Positions 7,071 to 15,500 of a DNA stretch of 25,375 bases are shown here, piece after piece. The translations under genes were made by a program, and so were the position numbers. This stretch comes from GCA-2770975 sp050248915 (lineage in GTDB: Bacteria; Cyanobacteriota; Sericytochromatia; UBA7694). Every line of letters starts with the position of its first letter. Within the stretch, counting starts at the first letter, position 1. The notes below the pieces were generated by a model. It ran no database searches, was not told where the DNA came from, and worked only from the letters and a program-made list of their open reading frames with translations. The DNA is taken from positions 1 to 25,375 of the forward strand of contig JBFWRL010000077.1 in NCBI GenBank assembly GCA_050248915.1, in the 5' to 3' direction.

Positions 7071-7100
7071 ATTATACACTTAACATTCAAAACAGGGCAA
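7071..7100 (-). promoter_or_regulatory. Sigma70-type promoter for the MVP-like gene
   Basis: On the minus strand a -35 box TTGCCC (7095-7100) and a perfect -10 box TATAAT (7071-7076) are separated by 18 bases. Transcription would start near 7064, giving a leader of about 105 bases before the ATG at 6958. The segment sits in the only sizeable gap (174 bases) of the left half. This suggests the MVP-like gene heads its own transcript, possibly continuing into rpiB 147 bases downstream. Confidence 0.6.
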
Positions 7101-7132
7101 GCACAGGACAATTTCGGCCCGACGCAATCGCT

Positions 7133-8407
7133 TTAAACTTTTTGATACAAACCTTTTGCGCGAATATAGCCCGCCACCTCAGGCAGCAGAGCTTGCTCCC
7201 AGCCTGATTGACCTGTTGCTACCGCCTGCCGGATCTGGGTCGAAGCCACGGGCAAATGCAGGGCCAAATACCTGCAACAATCAGCCCAATGTTTAGCCGC
7301 CGCCTGGCCAGCCTCAGAAAAGACCAATTCACTTTCGCGCCCACAGACCCAGAGCTGGGTATTTTGGGCAAAAAGACGTTCCAATCCCTCCTGCAATCCG
7401 CCGGAGAGCGTCGTATAATAACGCGGCTCAAAGACCCGGCGGTAGAGATCTTCGCCGCAGACAAAATCCACGCGCGCAGCGCCACCCGCCCGCCTGAATA
7501 ATTCGGCGGTTTGATACAGCGCGGGGGTGCAAGTCAGAGCCACAGGCCAGGGCTGAAAGGCCAACATCGCCAAACGATGGGCCAAATCGGTACTGGCGGC
7601 CTGGCCTTTATCGGCATTGCTGAGGCTGATTTCCAGCACTGGCAGTAATTCTGGGGCCTGTTTGAGCACAGCTTGGGGCAAGGCCAAATGGGCCTGTGTA
7701 AGGGGATTAAAGGCCCCTTTGTGCAAAAGTAGATTTTTGCCACGCAGCGCTTCCAATGGGCGTACCGCTTGCAAAGAACCCGCTTGGGGCAAAAACAGCA
7801 ATAACTCCGCGTGACCCGCTTGCAGCAATTCACAGGCTTTGAGGGTATTCTCAAAGGCTGAGAGATGCCAGCCCTGCCAGAGATCCATCTGAAATCCCGC
7901 AGGCAAAACCAAATGCAAAGGTGACAAGTCATTGTTTTCAGCCAATTGGCAAAGCAATTGCACCCCCACTTGACCCAGGCCAAATTGCTGCTCCAGCCTT
8001 GAAACCGCAGGCAAACGCAGGTGAATGCTCCAGCCCCGGCCATCAGACAGGGCCAGCGCCACCCAGACATGGTGATCGCCACGGATCTCGGTATCCGAGG
8101 CCACAACGCCACTCAAAGCCAACGAAAAAAAATGGTTCTGACTGTGTAAATTCTGCCGGGCCCAATTTTCAACCGTCTCACAGGCCACGGAACGGGCCTG
8201 TTGACCATAACGCAAAAGCTGGGCCGCTTGGGCATAAGTGCTGTATCCCGCCCAAAGGGTTGAAGAGGCACCGGGGGCACTTTGTAACAAAGTCTGTACC
8301 CAAGACCCTGTGCCCACCTCTTCGATCACACCCTGCCAAGGGGAATCATGCAAACAGAGCAGACCCTTCTGCAGAGCCAAAATTCGGTTTTCAAGCGAAT
8401 CTAACAT
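7133..8407 (-). CDS. CinA-like domain (degenerate) fused to NadD-like nucleotidyltransferase
   Basis: A 424-residue two-domain protein. Residues 1-150 resemble the CinA/PncC NMN amidase fold (GTGSWVQTLLQSAPGASSTL, GYSTYAQAAQLL, then HVWVALALSDG). The AESCTGG motif reads EEVGTGS and the YSNEAK motif reads YAQAAQ, so the catalytic Ser and Lys are missing and amidase activity is doubtful. Residues 225-424 are an NMN/NaMN adenylyltransferase of the (H/T)xGH superfamily: HKGAFNPLTQAH (229-240) and STQIRQAVATG (389-399, the ISSTxIR motif), ending LLPEVAGYIRAKGLY as NadD proteins do. The predicted role is NAD biosynthesis or recycling, joining ATP to NMN or NaMN. The ATG lies 4 bases after the stop of the membrane-protein gene 8412-9509, suggesting an operon. 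The substrate is uncertain. Confidence 0.75.
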   Translation of the reverse strand: MLDSLENRILALQKGLLCLHDSPWQGVIEEVGTGSWVQTLLQSAPGASSTLWAGYSTYAQAAQLLRYGQQARSVACETVENWARQNLHSQNHFFSLALSGVVASDTEIRGDHHVWVALALSDGRGWSIHLRLPAVSRLEQQFGLGQVGVQLLCQLAENNDLSPLHLVLPAGFQMDLWQGWHLSAFENTLKACELLQAGHAELLLFLPQAGSLQAVRPLEALRGKNLLLHKGAFNPLTQAHLALPQAVLKQAPELLPVLEISLSNADKGQAASTDLAHRLAMLAFQPWPVALTCTPALYQTAELFRRAGGAARVDFVCGEDLYRRVFEPRYYTTLSGGLQEGLERLFAQNTQLWVCGRESELVFSEAGQAAAKHWADCCRYLALHLPVASTQIRQAVATGQSGWEQALLPEVAGYIRAKGLYQKV

Positions 8408-8411
8408 GGAA

Positions 8412-9509
8412 TTAAACCTGGCTTTCCTGTTGCAATCCTGTCGATGCCGAGACAGATTCTGGGGGCAAGAACATAACCTTGAGTTCGGGACACTGGCTGA
8501 ATTTCCAGATCTTGCCGTCGATATAATAATGGAACAGGGTCAACATACTAAAAGGGGCAAAGAGCAGATAAAAAGTGGGCTGAGAATAGCCAAAGACCTC
8601 GATCACGCCCGCAATCAGGCCATAGAGCAAAGCCGCTCCCAGCCAGCGCAGGGCCACGTGGCGAATCTGGGGAAAGCGCCGCTGCTGATACACAGCCACA
8701 AAGCCATGGTACTGGGCATTGTGGTAGGCCGTTTCGAGGGCCTCTGCCACCAAAAAAGGCACGGCTGCCACAACAAAGATACAAAAATGGGTGAGCAGGG
8801 CCATGGCCATCACCAGCAATTTGGGCAAATTGAGGGCCTGTTTGGCACTGGCCAGATGCAATTGGCGCAGCACCAAAATGCCAAAGGCCATAAAACCAGC
8901 GGCCACGGCGGTATTGCCCAGCCATTCGGGCACAACCGGAAACCAGCCAAAATGGGGGCCGTAAATCGTCAGGGCCGTGATCGGCTCATCGCTGAGCTCG
9001 ACATAGTCGTAGACCACACAGGAGAGCAAAGATATCTGAATACACCAGGCATCGAGCCGGTGATCCAAGAGTCGTTCGGGTTCGTTGAGACCATGATACA
9101 AGCGCACAAAGCCCAAATGCTGCCTGACAATATGCCAAGAGCCATAAAGTGAGACCAGCCCAATCGCCCAGGGCTCCATGCCACTGGGCACAAACAAAAA
9201 TCCCGAGAGCAAAAACAGGGCCAGGCCCCAGGTATAGAGATGGGGGTGGCGCTTAAATTCATCGGGGTCGGCATGGGTGCGCGAAAAGGTCTGAAAAATA
9301 TGCGGCAGATCGAGAAAGGTGGTGAAAACAAAGTAGGTGATCAACACCGACATGCCGGTCGGATGGTAACCCAGATAGCGCAGCCCCTCATAAAAACCCC
9401 AAAAGACAAAACAGAGCAGACCTGAACCAACAAAGAGGGTCAGGTCATAGCGGGCGCTGACCAGCCAGCGGGAGCGAAAGGTCAGGCGGGGAGGGGCCGT
9501 CGTGGACAT
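8412..9509 (-). CDS. Histidine-rich polytopic membrane protein, unknown function
   Basis: A 365-residue integral membrane protein that I do not recognise. Hydrophobic segments lie near residues 22-40, 53-68, 92-108, 112-124, 155-170, 200-216, 230-255, 288-306 and 312-328. Conserved-looking polar motifs sit at or inside the membrane: DLPHIF (67-72), RTHAD (77-81), RHPHLY (87-92), GSWHIVRQHLGF (123-134), ETAYHNAQYHGF (259-270) and LFHYYIDGKIWKF (325-337). The spaced His residues resemble diiron or other metal-dependent membrane enzymes, but no standard desaturase or hydroxylase box order is evident. GAGG sits 6 bases upstream of the ATG. It shares an operon with the downstream CinA/NadD-like gene, and a terminator just upstream separates it from 9587-10468. 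Confidence 0.75.
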   Translation of the reverse strand: MSTTAPPRLTFRSRWLVSARYDLTLFVGSGLLCFVFWGFYEGLRYLGYHPTGMSVLITYFVFTTFLDLPHIFQTFSRTHADPDEFKRHPHLYTWGLALFLLSGFLFVPSGMEPWAIGLVSLYGSWHIVRQHLGFVRLYHGLNEPERLLDHRLDAWCIQISLLSCVVYDYVELSDEPITALTIYGPHFGWFPVVPEWLGNTAVAAGFMAFGILVLRQLHLASAKQALNLPKLLVMAMALLTHFCIFVVAAVPFLVAEALETAYHNAQYHGFVAVYQQRRFPQIRHVALRWLGAALLYGLIAGVIEVFGYSQPTFYLLFAPFSMLTLFHYYIDGKIWKFSQCPELKVMFLPPESVSASTGLQQESQV

Positions 9510-9523
9510 GGATTACCTCGTTT

Positions 9524-9558
9524 AAACAAAAAGGCTGCACTCACTCAAGAGTACAGCC
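9524..9558 (-). terminator. Rho-independent terminator after gene 9587-10468
   Basis: Read on the minus strand, a 10-bp stem with one mismatch (arms 9549-9558 and 9533-9542; GGCTGTACTC against GAGTGCAGCC) encloses a 6-base loop. The T-rich run TTTTTGTTT follows. It lies 29 bases after the stop of the minus-strand gene at 9587 and just before the ATG at 9509, so it isolates the two transcripts. Confidence 0.8.
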
Positions 9559-9586
9559 AAAAGAGGGGGAAGAAAAACTAAAACAT

Positions 9587-10468
9587 TTAATTGGATTTGG
9601 GTTTGTGGGAGGCAACGAGGTTAAAACCAGCCAGGAATTCTTGGCCGACAAAGCTCTCTTTGACCTGTTTGCCGGTCCAAGCAGCGCCCCGGTACATGCC
9701 GTAACCGACGGCAGCGACACCACCGACAGCCACGCCAGCGGCTTTGGCGGTCAGTTCCAGACCTGCCAAGGGAGCGTAAACAATCATGCCAGCGGCACCT
9801 TCAGCAGACTGCGCCATGCCGTTGACCATTGTGCCCATGCCCTGGCCCATATTGACAAAGCCATCACCCATCTGTTGACCAGGGGTCGTGCCTTCGTAAA
9901 CCACTTTGCCGCCCGTTAAGGCCACAGCGGTGCGGCCCACACCTTCTAAAGCACCAGCGGGAGCATAAACCACGGCTTTGCCTGCGCCGTAGAGGGTTTG
10001 GCCCATGCCCTGAGCTTGGGTGACTTGGCCACCCCAGAAATGTTCAAAAGAACCTGCAAATTTATCGCTAAAACGGGGACGACCAGCGGGTTGATTGTTG
10101 ATTGGGCTGGCCACAGGCGGCACAAAGGGATCAGAGAAAACAGGCGCGCCACCATTGGGATTGCCCACGGGAGCACCGGGATAAGTGCCGGGTTTGGTCG
10201 GAATTGGGAAAAAGGGTTGGGGAGCAGCAGCCGGACCGCCCATAAAATATTCGTCTTGACCAACTTTGACAAAGTGAATTTCTTCTTTGGGAACACGGGG
10301 AGAGACATTCAGACGGCCGGTATCAAATTTCATGTGGGCGACATCGCGCTGAATTTGGGTATAGCGATCGGTATTGCCCCGCGCAAGGCTCTGCACCACA
10401 TTGGGTGTATATCTGAACTGGACACCTGCGTCCATTTGAGTGGGTCTGTAAGCGGCTACGGCTGTCAT
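9587..10468 (-). CDS. Gly/Pro-rich hypothetical protein with internally repeated hydrophobic C-terminal half
   Basis: A 293-residue protein that I do not recognise. Residues 1-78 are soluble and mixed. Residues 79-130 are a Pro/Gly/Ala-rich low-complexity linker (PAAAPQPFFPIPTKPGTYPG and similar). Residues 140-275 are Gly/Ala-rich, with two copies of a related motif: GKAVVYAPAGALEGVGRTA (163-180) and GMIVYAPLAGLELTAKAAG (227-245). GQGMG-type turns lie between them. The hydrophobic stretches with small residues suggest membrane insertion or glycine-zipper packing, but there is no signal peptide. A good AAGGA lies 7 bases upstream of the ATG. The gene is a single transcription unit ending at the hairpin 9524-9558. 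A TATAAA and a TTGACG lie upstream, but 21 bases apart, so the promoter is unclear. Confidence 0.7.
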   Translation of the reverse strand: MTAVAAYRPTQMDAGVQFRYTPNVVQSLARGNTDRYTQIQRDVAHMKFDTGRLNVSPRVPKEEIHFVKVGQDEYFMGGPAAAPQPFFPIPTKPGTYPGAPVGNPNGGAPVFSDPFVPPVASPINNQPAGRPRFSDKFAGSFEHFWGGQVTQAQGMGQTLYGAGKAVVYAPAGALEGVGRTAVALTGGKVVYEGTTPGQQMGDGFVNMGQGMGTMVNGMAQSAEGAAGMIVYAPLAGLELTAKAAGVAVGGVAAVGYGMYRGAAWTGKQVKESFVGQEFLAGFNLVASHKPKSN

Positions 10469-10567
10469 TGTCTTTTTCCTTCCCCAGTTTAAACACTTCT
10501 AAATCTTGAGTTAGTCTCTTAATATTCTTTATAGGAAGAAAAAGATTTATCTTACGTCAACATTGAG

Positions 10568-11365
10568 TTAAGAATTAGTTAATTCAGACCAGAGCAAATG
10601 GGCCAATTGAGCCAGCCACAAATCAGACGCAGACTCATTTTCGAGCTGATCGGCAAAAACCGCCAAGACAATTTCTGCTTGCCCATCATGAATATATCCG
10701 ACATCGCTGCGGGTGCCTGGCAGCTCTCCGGGTTTATTGGCCACAAACACGGGCGGGTTAAAGAGAAAGGGAATTTTTTCGCGATCTTGCTGCTGGTGCA
10801 AAATGGCCAACATCTGTTCACAGCCCTCGGGGCCAGGTTCAGACAATTGGTGTCTGACCAATTTTTTCATCAGCAAGACCATATCTTCGGGGGTCGTCCA
10901 ATTGTCGATGCCGCGGGCACGGGCCTCTAAATCCATCATGCGCCGCTCGATGCGGGTCTGTTTGAGGCCATTTTTGCGAATCCAGCCCTGCAGCCGGGGC
11001 AGGCCAAAGAGCTTGATCAAGAGGTTGGTGGCCGTATTGTCGCTGATTATCGTCATTTGCCGCGCCACTTCATACCAGGAGACCGGCGTGCCGGGCGCTA
11101 AATGCTCAAAATAAGGGGAATCTTCGATCCAATCTTCACTCTGATAATAATAAGGCACATCGGGAATCCAGTCGCGTTCAGCGGCGGCGCAGTACATGGC
11201 CAGAATCGGCAATTTGATCGTGCTGGCAGCAAAAAAAGGGCGATTGCCATAACTCAGGCGTTTGCCCGTTTTTAAACACTCAGCGACAAAACCCGCCTGT
11301 CCCGCCAATTGCTCTAAATGCGTCTGCAGGCTCAGGGGCAAACCTGCAGCAGGATTTTTAGCCAT
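10568..11365 (-). CDS. Class A beta-lactamase-fold serine hydrolase
   Basis: A 265-residue penicillin-recognising serine hydrolase of the beta-lactamase2 type. The nucleophile motif is SxxK at Ser48-Lys51 (AASTIKLP), the second motif is SDN at 108-110 (ISDNTATN), and the third, usually KTG, is KPG at 211-213 (ANKPGELPGTRSDVGYI). RRMMDLEARARG with NWTTPEDM (141-162) is typical of this non-classical family, where the class A Glu166 loop is not standard. A true beta-lactamase, a D,D-peptidase or an esterase are all possible. No signal peptide is visible with this start, which is odd for a cell-wall enzyme. The ATG at 11365 has GGGGAG just upstream and overlaps the stop of the AI-2E permease gene by 8 bases, implying coupling. 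Longer frames to 11416 run into that gene. Confidence 0.8.
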   Translation of the reverse strand: MAKNPAAGLPLSLQTHLEQLAGQAGFVAECLKTGKRLSYGNRPFFAASTIKLPILAMYCAAAERDWIPDVPYYYQSEDWIEDSPYFEHLAPGTPVSWYEVARQMTIISDNTATNLLIKLFGLPRLQGWIRKNGLKQTRIERRMMDLEARARGIDNWTTPEDMVLLMKKLVRHQLSEPGPEGCEQMLAILHQQQDREKIPFLFNPPVFVANKPGELPGTRSDVGYIHDGQAEIVLAVFADQLENESASDLWLAQLAHLLWSELTNS

Positions 11366-12506
11366 GAGACTCCCCATCCGGAACAGGACCCGTGGGCATC
11401 TGTGGCTCAGGCACAATCACATGTTTAACTTGGGGATAACCCAGGCCAATTTGCACCAATTCGATCAGGGTTAAAGTCAACACGACCATCAGCGGCGCCA
11501 AAACAAGCCCCAAAAAGCCAAAGACTTTTAATCCTCCCAAAACGGCCAGAAACAGAACCAGGGTATTCAGGCGATTGTCTTCACTGCTGACCGAGCTGAT
11601 CAGAATCGGACGCAAAATATTGTCGATCGTACCCACCACCAACATTCCCCAAAGCACCAGAATCAGGGCTTTGATCGGGTGCCCCTGAAAAAAGAGCCAA
11701 GCGGCAGCTGGGGCCCAGACCACAGGCGGGCCCACCAAGGGCAAAAAAGACATCACAGCCATGGTCACCCCCCAGAGAATGGCCGAAGGCACGCCCAAAA
11801 CCAGAAAGCCAATCCCCCCCAACAGGCCCTGGGCACAGGCCGTGCCGACCGAGCCAAAGATCGAGGCCTGAATCACCTCGCGCATGCGTCCCAAGACCAG
11901 ATCTTTGTATTGAGACTCTATCGGAATCAGGGATTTGAGGTAATCGACAAAGCGTTTGCCATCACAAAAGAGAAAAAAGAGATTGATCTCCACCAGCAGT
12001 AACAAAATCACCATGCCCGAGAGCGCCTTAAAAAAGTCTTTCGAACTCGCCAGCATAAACTGGCTCAGGCCCTTGAGGGCATTCATGGCCGTTGCTTTCA
12101 AATCAAGGGTTTCGACTTTGACAAAGCGGCTGAAGGTCTCTTGGATTTGTAATAGCCAGGGATGCTGCAAAAATGGGTGATGTTGTAGAGATTCAAAATC
12201 GAAATTTTGGGCAGAATGAGAGAGCTGTCGAGCGCCAGTGCTCATGTCTTGAAAGAGCAAGACCATTAAAAATATAAATGGCAAAACCAACCCCAAGGTC
12301 AATCCCAGACACATGAGCAAAGAAGCCAGCTCTGGATGCTTGGGCATGCGCGCCAGCAGACGGGCATAAAGAGGGTAAGTCAGGCTGACAAGCACCCCAG
12401 CCCAAAGCAATGAATTTATAAAGGGCTCAAAGATCAAAAAGATCTGCCAGAACATCGCTCCCAATAACAGAGCGACAAAAAGTGTAAAAAAGAGTTTGCG
12501 ATCCAT
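11358..12506 (-). CDS. AI-2E transporter family (UPF0118/PerM-like) permease
   Basis: A 382-residue inner-membrane protein of the AI-2E transporter family. The characteristic layout is visible: two N-terminal TM helices (6-45), a third at 60-88, a central amphipathic region (90-155), then TM segments from about 160 onward. Family signatures include FCDGKRFVDYL (180-190 region), FLPLVGPPVVWAPAA and NILRPILISS. Members export small molecules or act as antiporters; the AI-2 link is shown for only a few, so the substrate is unknown. A TATAAT box lies 7 bases before the ATG, so the mRNA may be leaderless. The serine hydrolase gene follows with an 8-base overlap. Confidence 0.9.
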   Translation of the reverse strand: MDRKLFFTLFVALLLGAMFWQIFLIFEPFINSLLWAGVLVSLTYPLYARLLARMPKHPELASLLMCLGLTLGLVLPFIFLMVLLFQDMSTGARQLSHSAQNFDFESLQHHPFLQHPWLLQIQETFSRFVKVETLDLKATAMNALKGLSQFMLASSKDFFKALSGMVILLLLVEINLFFLFCDGKRFVDYLKSLIPIESQYKDLVLGRMREVIQASIFGSVGTACAQGLLGGIGFLVLGVPSAILWGVTMAVMSFLPLVGPPVVWAPAAAWLFFQGHPIKALILVLWGMLVVGTIDNILRPILISSVSSEDNRLNTLVLFLAVLGGLKVFGFLGLVLAPLMVVLTLTLIELVQIGLGYPQVKHVIVPEPQMPTGPVPDGESHG

Positions 12507-12513
12507 GCTGCTG

Positions 12514-12542
12514 ATTATACCTTCCCGCTTAAAAACTGTCTG
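12514..12542 (-). promoter_or_regulatory. Candidate promoter with TATAAT 7 bases before the AI-2E permease start
   Basis: On the minus strand TATAAT (12514-12519) lies exactly 7 bases upstream of the ATG at 12506. CAGACA, matching four of the six -35 consensus bases, lies 17 bases further upstream. The usual start point would fall on the A of the ATG, predicting a leaderless transcript. The nearest SD-like AAGG lies about 13 bases before the ATG and would not be transcribed from this promoter. Confidence 0.5.
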
Positions 12543-12583
12543 GGAGTCCTGTCACAGCATCAAAAGCGCCCCCGTCACGCAGT

Positions 12584-15500
12584 TCAAAAGGCCTGGGCCA
12601 AAAAGCTGCGGCCCGCAAAGGTCTGAATGCGCTGCTGCCAGCGGGGCAGATCATAGCTTGCCCGCAAATACTCTCTCACAGCTCTGCCACTGTGAGAAAG
12701 CTGGGTCAAGGGCTGACCAAAAGCCTTGCGCAAGAGCCAAGCGAGTTGCAAAGGGTCATTCAACACAGCCTGTTCTGCAAAAGGGCGCTCTAAAAAAGGA
12801 AATTGACTTGCAGCAATCAGCTTACAACCAGCGGCTTGGGCTGCCAAAGCCCACAGTCCATCGCAGGCCGGATCCACTTCAATAAACACCTGAGAACCGG
12901 TATACAAACCCGGCAAATTGTGGGGGCCCAACTCTTCTTGAACAAAGGTCAGGGCGGGAATTTGCTCGGGGTCAAACCCCTGATTTTCCAACCAGGCCAT
13001 GACCTGTTCGATTGCCGAATCAAAACTTTGCATCAGGGGTTTGATCACGAGGTTGACGGGTTCGGGCTCGGCAAAGGTCTGAAGGTAGGCCTTCAACAAG
13101 TGCTGCCAAACCGGCTCAGAATCAGAAGTTGAAGAAAAATCAAGACAGGCAAAAAAACAGAAACGCCCCTGCGACTCCTCTAAAACCAAGGGAGAAGCCA
13201 TGGGTGAAAAAACATCAAAATCCACAGCCGGGGGCAAATACAGCAAGGCCTGTTCAGACCACCCCAGGGCCCTTAAAGCCAAACCTTGATCTGGATGGGC
13301 ATAAAAGACTGCGGCCACAGCAGCCGGATCAGGCAGCATCTGGGCTGGGGTTTGCAGCCAAACCCAGGCCGAGGTACCTGACCAGGGTGCCTGGGTCTGA
13401 AGTTGAAAACGGGTTTGGGCAGCGACAGGTACAAATTGCAAAAGTGCACTGGAATCAGGCACAGGGGCAAAGAACAGCGCTGGCTCAGGCCAAAAAACCC
13501 GCAGGGGGCGTTTTTCAAGCTCAGTCTCAGCCAAATTCAAACGCAAATACTGCTCCAAGCTCAACCCCCGCTCCCAGGCGTGGCCCAGATAGGCCTTAAA
13601 CTTGAGCTGCTGCCCCGTCTGCAAACATTGCGATAGCAGGTTTTGCAAACCGGGCAAACAGGGTTCTATTGCAGCGGGGATCGGCAATTCGCTGAGTTCA
13701 GGCCAGTGACCGGGCTGTTCAAGCGCGCTCTGCCAAGCGGCCTGGGCCTGAGCTGCAGCATCTCTGAGCGCGGGCTGCTGATTGCAGAGCCCGCCAATCT
13801 CAATGCGAATGCGCTCTGCCATGGCTTGCCAGGAATAAGCTTCCGCCTCTTTGCGGGCCGACCGACCTTTTTGCGCAATCAGCTCAGGTTCTGCGGCAAT
13901 CTGACGTAAACACTGGGCCAAAGCAGCCACATCCACCTCGTGATAATAAGGATAAAAAGGAGTCAGGCCAATATCCCCGAGGCTCTTGCCCAATTCAAAC
14001 GCGGTCCAGGTGGGCAGATACCAGGCTGAATCAGAAGAACTGAATTCGGGGGCTGGGCCCGCTTCGGGCACCACCACCGGCAAGCCACAGGCCATGGCTT
14101 CGAGAATGGGCAGTCCAAAGCCTTCGCCACGATAGGGATGAACATAGACATCACAGGCCCGGTAAAGTGCTGCCAAGTCTTGCTCAGAGAGATCGGAACG
14201 GGTAATTAGGTGCAACGCAGGAGCCGCTGGGTTTTCGCGAAAAAAGGCCAGGGGCTCCGCCAAAGAACCCGTGGAATAGACCCCCTGATCGCCAAATCCT
14301 TTGATCACCAAGGCCACATCATCAGCCGCACTGAAGGCCTGGGCATAGGCATTTAAAAGCAGATCAATGCCTTTGCGCTGAATCAGCCCCCCGACAAATA
14401 AAAAAACCGTTTTTTTGCGCTGGGGCAAAGGCCATTGGGGCCCATCGGGGCAATAGAGGGTTGTATCCACCCCATTTGGAATCACCCGGATGCGTTCGGG
14501 CACAAGTCCCGAATGCTCAAAGCTGCGAGCCACAAAGGCCGAAGGCACCCAGACCTGATCCAGAGCGGCATTAAATGTTTGCACCCAGCTTTCAGGCAAA
14601 ACCCCGTGTTCCCAGGGCAAAATATTGACCCACTTGCCCTGTTGGGGTGGCGAGAGCCGGGGTGGCCAACGATGGCTGATCAGCACATCGGGCCATTGCC
14701 AGTGATTGTTCAAATCCCCCGGCGGCTCAGACTCGGCAAATTCGGGGGGGTGAAAAGGCAATGTAGTGAAATAAAGAGAGGGATCTGTCTGTAATAATTC
14801 GAGCAAACGGCGGTTGATTCTGGCCAAACTGTGGTGAGACTGGATCGCACCTTCCCAGAGCAGATAGCCCTCCCGGCGCGGCTCCTGGGCAGCTGCAAAG
14901 GCAGCTGGGTGTTTGTGCCAGATCAGGCGCTCCAAAGCATGAAAAATCTCAACACTCTCCAAAGCCATCATGTGTCGCTGAGCCAGATCCCGCCCCGTTT
15001 GCACTTGGGCCAAGGCCTGTTCGGGCTGACTTTCCCCCAAGAGGGCGGCTCCGTGCAGGCGAAAGGGAATTTCCAGTGGGCAAGCGGCTTCGGCGGCAGC
15101 ATAGGCCTTTAAAAGCGCCGGGCCGTCTTGGAGAGCGGTTAAGGCCTGCAAATAGAGTTGAAAAAAGGGGGCCAACGGCGCCTCAGCCAGCACAGACTCC
15201 GCTTGTGCTCGCAGTTCGGGCCAACGCCCCAAGCCCTGAAGACACTCCAATTCAATCAATTTCAAAGAGAGTTCCAGCGCCTGTGGGGGCGGATACCAAA
15301 CGGACAAAGAGACATAAATTTGCTCTTGGGCCACCAACAGAGGCGGAAAATCCATCAGCGAAAAAGTTGAGCCTTTTAAGGCGGCCAAATGGTGCAGCGC
15401 CAGCCCCCATTGCTGTTGCTTCCAGGCCCAAACCAGGGCTTGTAGGGCCTGCAAGCGGGGGGGCAATTCAGCCAGACATTGATGCGCGGCCTGCAAGAGC

